Source of the DNA: Gemmatimonas sp. | GTDB lineage: Bacteria > Gemmatimonadota > Gemmatimonadetes > Gemmatimonadales > Gemmatimonadaceae | DNA length: 64,000 bases | Direction: 5' to 3' | Assembly: GCA_013822425.1 (NCBI GenBank) | Contig: PNKL01000008.1 | Coordinates: forward strand, 1-64,000 | Shown here: piece by piece, positions 59,808-64,000 of the stretch | Layout of the letters: every line of letters begins with the position of its first letter | Position numbering within the stretch: position 1 is the first letter of the stretch | The notes under the pieces: model-generated | What the model was told of the DNA's origin: nothing | Seen by the model: only the letters and a program-made list of their open reading frames with translations | Database searches by the model: none | Translations under genes and position numbers: made by a program

Positions 59808-60523
59808 TTATCCCGCCGCCCTCAGCGTCACGGGTGCTCTCGCCTGCACGCGTGCGTAATGTTCTGCGTGCACGACAAGTCGTCGGTGTTCCATGGTGAG
59901 TGAGTTTCCCTGCCAGATCACGAGTTCGCCCACCGGCGCCTCCTGAATGTCACACTGCATGACAATCTGTGCTGCGGCCATCCGCGCGCACAGCAGGTCG
60001 AGATCCGTTCCGTGGAATCCCCACGCAGCCAGCGCTGCGGTCCCGCGCGACGACGCAATGTGGCCCATCGCCGCAAGCAGCATGCCGCCGGCGCCGAGCG
60101 CCGGCTCCCCGACGGTCCGGAGCGACCCATCCGCCTTTGGCGCGCGCGGTACGTCGCGAGCGTCATGGCGATCATGAGGCGCGCGACCGACATTGGCGTG
60201 AAGAACTGGCCCATGCCCTGTGCGTGCGCCTGCGAGGCGACGGCCATGTAGATGGGTCCAAGAACATCTTCGAACGGGGCAGCGTCGCGTGCGATGGCAC
60301 GCACCTCGTCCGCAAATTCACTGGCGAGTTCCGCCAGGCGCGCGGACTTCCAGGACGTCTCGGGAGGCAACACGCCGTACCGCATCAACAGCATCTGTAC
60401 TAGCGACTCGAACTTGTCGTACGCGGAGTACTCGTACTGTGCCGCGCGTAGCAGGCGCGCGCCGAGGCGGCGGCTTTGCGCGCAGGCATCCCGGCCGCGC
60501 CGGTCGGTCGGGTGAGCTCCCAT
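59808..60523 (-). pseudogene. N6-adenine DNA methylase (HsdM-like), frameshifted in a GC repeat
   Basis: From ATG 60523 the frame reads YDKFESLVQMLLMRYGVLPP and GMGQFFTPMSVARLMIAMTL (QFFTP, HsdM-type). After LATYRAR the sense passes to another frame: APKADGSLRTVGEPALGAGG, MLLAAMGHIASSRG, GTDLDLLCARMAAAQIVMQC, ELVIWQGNSLTMEHRR, ending at 59808. The motif I is GEPALGAGGMLL. The junction falls in GCGCGCGCG at 60140-60148; two fewer or one extra base restores one protein of about 238 aa. It might be phase-variable or dead. Confidence 0.75.
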
Positions 60524-60891
60524 GTTCGGAGCATCCCGACCGTCCGCGACGCACCAGCATCACGGATGCATCGCCGACCAAGTCCCAACTTCGGGTGACA
60601 TCGGCGTAGCGACGCCAGTCTAGGCACGCACGGTGCGGGTGAATCCAGGCACGGCGGACCGTGCGCGCCGTCTGTGCCGTCTCATCGAGATGGACGGATG
60701 GGTTTCGCTCGCGTCTCGGCCAACTCCCCTGCACCCTAAGTGTCTGCCCTGACACGCGGTGCTGTAATCGGCGCCGGCGCGACGTACACCCGCACCCGCG
60801 CACCCGCGACCGCCAACAGGCGCAACTGGGTGATTGACCATCGAGCGCGAGAAGTGCGACCGTTATGAAAGGGTCGAGGGTACAATAGCCA
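60524..60891. other. non-coding stretch with a relic of the downstream lipoprotein gene
   Basis: 368 bp. The only recognisable piece is a 45-bp segment similar to the 3' end of the gene at 61568 (see repeats). The rest shows no ORF with natural composition. Confidence 0.45.
60561..60605. repeat. diverged direct repeat, copy A
   Basis: 39 of 45 bases match 61569-61613. On the minus strand it encodes TPMSPEVGTWSAMHP and a stop, the counterpart of FPMSPEVRTWLAMHP at the end of the gene at 61568. A TAG just upstream in frame shows that only a stub remains. Confidence 0.8.
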
Positions 60892-61443
60892 TCAACGGAC
60901 GCGCGCGACAGGAAACACCGCGCCGGCACGGATGATCTGGCGCTCCGGCGTGAGGTAGGCTTCTGCGAGGATCCAGAACGCGAAGACAGCGACAGCCCGG
61001 ACGTCGTGCGTGAGGACGGCCGTCTCGCCATCGAGAGCGAGATACGCACCCGTCGAAACGTCGCGCACGACGAAGCCGGGCATTTCGCGCCGGGTCATTG
61101 GCGTCCGTGCGCAGTCGACCCAAATCGTGACCGGACCCTCCCTCGAGGCGCCCTCGGCCAGGAGAGCGTCACGCTGTGCCAGGCTCTCCTGGCACGCCAT
61201 CCGCAGGTCCAGTGCTGGAATGGACTCGGTGTAGTGGCCCTGCTCGGCGAGTAACCGGGCCTCCGACGCAGCGAGTGGGACGTCCACGAGGCTGATGCGC
61301 ACGGTAGCGCCGTCACGGTCGCACGGAATGACAAGGCCGACGCCACCAGCATCATGAACAACATCCACCACAAGCGGTATCGGCTCGGCACGCGTGAGTG
61401 CGTCATGGACCGCCTTCGCATCGAAGCGGAGTTCGATGCTCAT
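60892..61443 (-). CDS. hypothetical protein (183 aa)
   Basis: ATG 61443 (MSIELRFDAKAVHDALTRAE). Alpha/beta protein: VGLVIPCDRDGATVRISLVD, ARLLAEQGHYTESIPALDLR, TIWVDCARTPMTRREMPGF. No signal or membrane segment. No family recognised. Confidence 0.55.
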   Translation of the reverse strand: MSIELRFDAKAVHDALTRAEPIPLVVDVVHDAGGVGLVIPCDRDGATVRISLVDVPLAASEARLLAEQGHYTESIPALDLRMACQESLAQRDALLAEGASREGPVTIWVDCARTPMTRREMPGFVVRDVSTGAYLALDGETAVLTHDVRAVAVFAFWILAEAYLTPERQIIRAGAVFPVARVR

Positions 61444-61567
61444 GGGCGAGAAAGCGCGTTCACCGGAGGTGGCGAGCAGCGCGCGGCGGATTTGCACTCG
61501 CCGCGAGGTGTTCCCAGCTCGATTCGAATGTCACACATGCGTTTGGTCGGTTGGAGGCGCGGCAAAC

Positions 61568-62302
61568 TCACGGATGCATCGCCAACCAGGTGCGGACTTC
61601 GGGTGACATCGGGAACTTGTTCGGCGGGAGCGGGGCATCGAACTCGCTGCGTGTCACGTTCATCTTCATCTCGACCGGCCCGGACCGCTGGCGGAACCGA
61701 ATCGGGAGCTGCACACCATCCGTCGGCGCGTACGCGTCGATGATGTAGGCGCGGTCCCGCTTCAGGAAGAGCAGACTCACGGTATCCGCCGTCCCGCGAA
61801 AGAGTCCGCTCTGGACATCATAGAAATCACTGCGCGTCTTGCCAGCGGACGTCTTCGCCGCGAGGCGCCAGCAGTCATAGCCTTCCCATCGCACGCGCTC
61901 GACGGTCCCCGTGTACTCCGCCAGGGCGTAGCGCCGGAGCAGTCCCACGAGCCCGCCATCCCGCTGAATGTTGTCGCGTTCCTCGCCGTCAGGTCGCGAG
62001 ATCACGGTGCCCTTCTGCGACCAAACGACGTGGCCATCCGTCCCGAAAGCCACGTACTGGCTGGTTGTCTCACGATAGTTCGCGATCTGGTTGGGGGCGT
62101 TGCGGATGATACTGTAGGTTCCTCGCTCGTCGCCCGGCGAGACGGTGATGGTCCCCTCGCGCACCAGGTTCGAGTGCTTCAGCAGCGCGCTCTCATTCAT
62201 CGCCTTCGCGAAGTTCGTCAGGACCTGCGCCGGCGTGGGCGTCTGCGCGTCCACCGTCGGCACCAGCAACAGCGCCACCGCAAGGCAAAGGAAGCGACAC
62301 AT
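61568..62302 (-). CDS. exported hypothetical protein, LolA-like (244 aa)
   Basis: ATG 62302 gives a Sec signal peptide (MCRFLCLAVALLLVPTVDAQ). The mature part is beta-rich in the manner of outer-membrane lipoprotein-sorting/LolA-like folds: LVREGTITVSPGDERGTYSI, YVAFGTDGHVVWSQKGTVIS, YDCWRLAAKTSAGKTRSDFY, LFRGTADTVSLLFLKRDRAY. Ends PMSPEVRTWLAMHP, the segment duplicated at 60561. Periplasmic; role unknown. Confidence 0.65.
   Translation of the reverse strand: MCRFLCLAVALLLVPTVDAQTPTPAQVLTNFAKAMNESALLKHSNLVREGTITVSPGDERGTYSIIRNAPNQIANYRETTSQYVAFGTDGHVVWSQKGTVISRPDGEERDNIQRDGGLVGLLRRYALAEYTGTVERVRWEGYDCWRLAAKTSAGKTRSDFYDVQSGLFRGTADTVSLLFLKRDRAYIIDAYAPTDGVQLPIRFRQRSGPVEMKMNVTRSEFDAPLPPNKFPMSPEVRTWLAMHP
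61569..61613. repeat. diverged direct repeat, copy B (3' end of the LolA-like gene)
   Basis: Partner of 60561-60605, spaced by about 1 kb. The gene at 60892 lies between the copies, so a duplication followed by decay, or insertion of 60892-61443, is likely. Confidence 0.8.
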
Positions 62303-62327
62303 GAGCGGAGAGGGTTGAGGGAAGGGC

Positions 62328-62780
62328 CTACAAGCCGTCATCGTCTACCGAGAGAGTATCGTGGCCAGCGCCACGTGGTTGTAGTGCCTCGCCCGTGTCG
62401 GCGTCGTAGAAGTCTCCATGGAGCAGGAATTCCACCTCGGGATCGCCGCCGATGTCACTGACGAGCCGATGGTACGCGCCGGGGTTGAGCCGCGTCTGGA
62501 GCAAACCGATCGCATGCACGCGACAGAGCGTGACCACCATCCGGCCCAGATCCACGGTGACGACCTCGGGCACCGCACGACCGCACCCAGCGCAGTCGCC
62601 GTCGTGCGCCGGCAGGGCTGCCACGACCGCCGGCGCGTGGACCACCGCGCAGTTCGGGCACAGGACAACCGTCTGTCCGCCGCACCCGCTGATGGCCGTC
62701 ATGCCACCCGGCAGGTGCGTCGAACATCGATCGCACCGGTGATCGCCAAACGGGTGCGCGGCTCCCATCGACCTCAGCAT
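62328..62780 (-). CDS. zinc-ribbon protein (150 aa)
   Basis: Start ATG 62780 (MLRSMGAAHPFGDHRC) next to GGGAGGGG; ATG 62768 is an alternative. Three CxxC pairs: HRCDRCSTHLPGG, VVLCPNCAVVHAP and GDCAGCGRAVPE, enough for one or two zinc ribbons, then a helical tail with VVTLCRVHAIGLLQTR. Possibly nucleic-acid binding. Family unknown. Confidence 0.6.
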   Translation of the reverse strand: MLRSMGAAHPFGDHRCDRCSTHLPGGMTAISGCGGQTVVLCPNCAVVHAPAVVAALPAHDGDCAGCGRAVPEVVTVDLGRMVVTLCRVHAIGLLQTRLNPGAYHRLVSDIGGDPEVEFLLHGDFYDADTGEALQPRGAGHDTLSVDDDGL

Positions 62781-62982
62781 GCCCCTCCCAGTGCCTGTCC
62801 GCCGGATGGTACCCGACCGCCGTGAATCTAACCGTGCCCGAGGCTCGGACGCTGCGCTGGCGAACCGCCAGCGCCCGCCTCGCCGGACGGCACGTTCCGC
62901 ACACCGATCGCATGGATGCTGCAACGTCGGCCCATGCGTTCGCCGCCTCGCGGCCTAGCGGCGACGTCCGACGGTCGCCGAA

Positions 62983-63171
62983 TCAGCGCGCCAACTGCGC
63001 CAGCGGAGCCTCGCGAAACTGCCGCGCGACGACGCGATGATGGGCCAGCGCCGTCGCGTCGCCCGCGCGTTCCACGAGCTCGTCGAAATCACTTCCGGAG
63101 TCCCCGGCGCGTTGCGAAACAGCCGCCGCGAACCGGCGATCGGGGTCGGAAAAGTCCAGCTCACGCGGCAT
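62983..63171 (-). CDS. small hypothetical protein (62 aa)
   Basis: ATG 63171, seven nt after GGAG. MPRELDFSDPDRRFAAAVSQ, then an acidic and helical stretch ending REAPLAQLAR. Soluble, no motif. Same strand as the ATPase at 63244. Confidence 0.5.
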   Translation of the reverse strand: MPRELDFSDPDRRFAAAVSQRAGDSGSDFDELVERAGDATALAHHRVVARQFREAPLAQLAR

Positions 63172-63243
63172 GGCACGGCTCCCATTCGAGGTCCACGGGA
63201 GCGTCCGACCACCTCGTCGCGCACCAGGCTACGGCGACCGCTC

Positions 63244-63987
63244 CTATGCCACGGGCACACCCGCCAACGGCGTACGGTCCGCGGCCGCTGGCGCAAACTG
63301 CTCGCACAGCAGGCTGAGCACCTCCGTCGGCAGGTGGAGGAACCGCCGAGCCTGCCGTGCATCCTCGCTCGCGAGCCCCTCCACGCCGTGCAGCACCGTC
63401 TGCACGCACGCCACATCACCGAGCCGCGCCTGCTCCAGCACCGACGCCGGAAAAGCGGTGAGTCGAGGCGTGGCCTGCTCGATCAGCGTGAACAGCGCCC
63501 GCGCGGCAGCGGCCGAGAGGACGTACTGCGCGCTCTCGCCCACCAGCTCGGGATGGCCGACCTGGCCGTACCACACGCGCCGCCACTCATGCTGCAACTG
63601 GCCGTGTTCGCCGAGATTTGTCCACAAGCGTCCCCCGGAGAGATCGACCATCGCTGACCCGCCGGCAGGACTGATGCCGGCGAACGGATCAGAATCGGAC
63701 TCGCGGCGCACCGTCACCAGCGAACATCCGACGCTCTCGCATCGCGTCCAGATCGCCGTGGCGAGGCTTTCGGTTGGGACGTATTCACCGACATCGTCGA
63801 GGATCAGCACCCGAACGCCTTCGAGCGGGAGTTGGGCGGCCGCCCGCACCGGATCGGATCGCGCATCGTCCGGAAGGTACGGACCGTCGAGATACAGTAC
63901 GTCCGGCAACGTGGCGGCGAGGCCCTGGGCCAGCGCGCTTTTCCCGCTGGCTTCCGCGCCCTGAATGCTGAGGTACGCCGGCACCAC
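63244..63987 (-). CDS. P-loop ATPase (247 aa)
   Basis: GTG 63987 start. Walker A SIQGAEASGKSALAQGLAAT at residues 8-16, Walker B VRVLILDDVGEYVPTES (LDD), then a helical lid (AAARALFTLIEQATPRLTAF). Resembles AAA-type or kinase-like NTPases such as phage or plasmid ATPases of the DnaC/ParA-neighbour kind, but no family signature beyond the P-loop is visible. Upstream sequence lies outside the window. Confidence 0.65.
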   Translation of the reverse strand: MVPAYLSIQGAEASGKSALAQGLAATLPDVLYLDGPYLPDDARSDPVRAAAQLPLEGVRVLILDDVGEYVPTESLATAIWTRCESVGCSLVTVRRESDSDPFAGISPAGGSAMVDLSGGRLWTNLGEHGQLQHEWRRVWYGQVGHPELVGESAQYVLSAAAARALFTLIEQATPRLTAFPASVLEQARLGDVACVQTVLHGVEGLASEDARQARRFLHLPTEVLSLLCEQFAPAAADRTPLAGVPVA

Positions 63988-64000
63988 GGCGTGCGCCGCG

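Overview
The window looks like part of a large, GC-rich extrachromosomal replicon (a megaplasmid, or less likely a phage-plasmid) from a Gram-negative-type bacterium, plausibly a Gemmatimonadota member. The outer-membrane argument comes from a secretin, lipoproteins and OmpA-like and CsgG-like proteins. The replicon argument comes from a plasmid-type replication initiator beside a repeat-rich 580-bp non-coding block, plus a private set of DNA-metabolism genes: single-strand binding protein, sliding clamp, ATP-dependent ligase, SF1 helicase, B12-dependent ribonucleotide reductase and thymidylate kinase. No rRNA or tRNA gene and no CRISPR array was seen. The taxonomic call is inference from composition and protein style.

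Layout. 0-0.5 kb: decayed IS701-type transposase. 0.5-12 kb (minus strand): a tightly overlapping operon, pilM-pilN-pilO-pilP-like-secretin, then a lipoprotein, a stand-alone AMIN-like protein, an M23 peptidase and unknown genes. 12-15 kb (plus strand): three prepilin-like genes (FimT, PilW, PilX types). Together these make the alignment complex, outer-membrane pore and minor pilins of a type IV pilus or type II secretion machine; the motor ATPase, platform protein and prepilin peptidase are not in the window. 15-21 kb: envelope lipoproteins, a large Ig-like (BIG) lipoprotein and a CsgG-like protein. 21-29 kb: SSB, unknown genes, the candidate origin, the initiator and an SF1 helicase. 29.4-31.1 kb: a TnpB element that splits a macrodomain gene. 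31-38.5 kb: WGR-DNA ligase, intein-bearing NrdJ, sliding clamp. 38.5-46.6 kb: UDG-like fragment, HD-GYP protein, HNH nuclease, SWIM-finger protein, MFS transporter. 46.6-53 kb: minus-strand run with a putative ADP-ribosyltransferase, thymidylate kinase and a GHKL ATPase carrying a zinc-protease motif. 53-60.5 kb: GNAT acetyltransferase, C5-cytosine methyltransferase, an amino-methyltransferase with a nuclease-like tail, and two frameshifted genes (SLOG-like and N6-adenine methylase). 60.5-64 kb: small hypothetical and zinc-ribbon proteins and a P-loop ATPase.

Most interesting points: the TnpB element is flanked by an 8-bp direct repeat and by the two halves of a macrodomain gene, and its TnpB lacks the usual RuvC glutamate; the candidate origin has long inverted repeats and an iteron-like third copy; a GHKL ATPase is joined to an HExxHxxxxxH motif; NrdJ carries a LAGLIDADG-type intein exactly at its active-site cysteine; and two neighbouring genes in the DNA-modification region are each broken by a frameshift, one of them in a GC dinucleotide tract.
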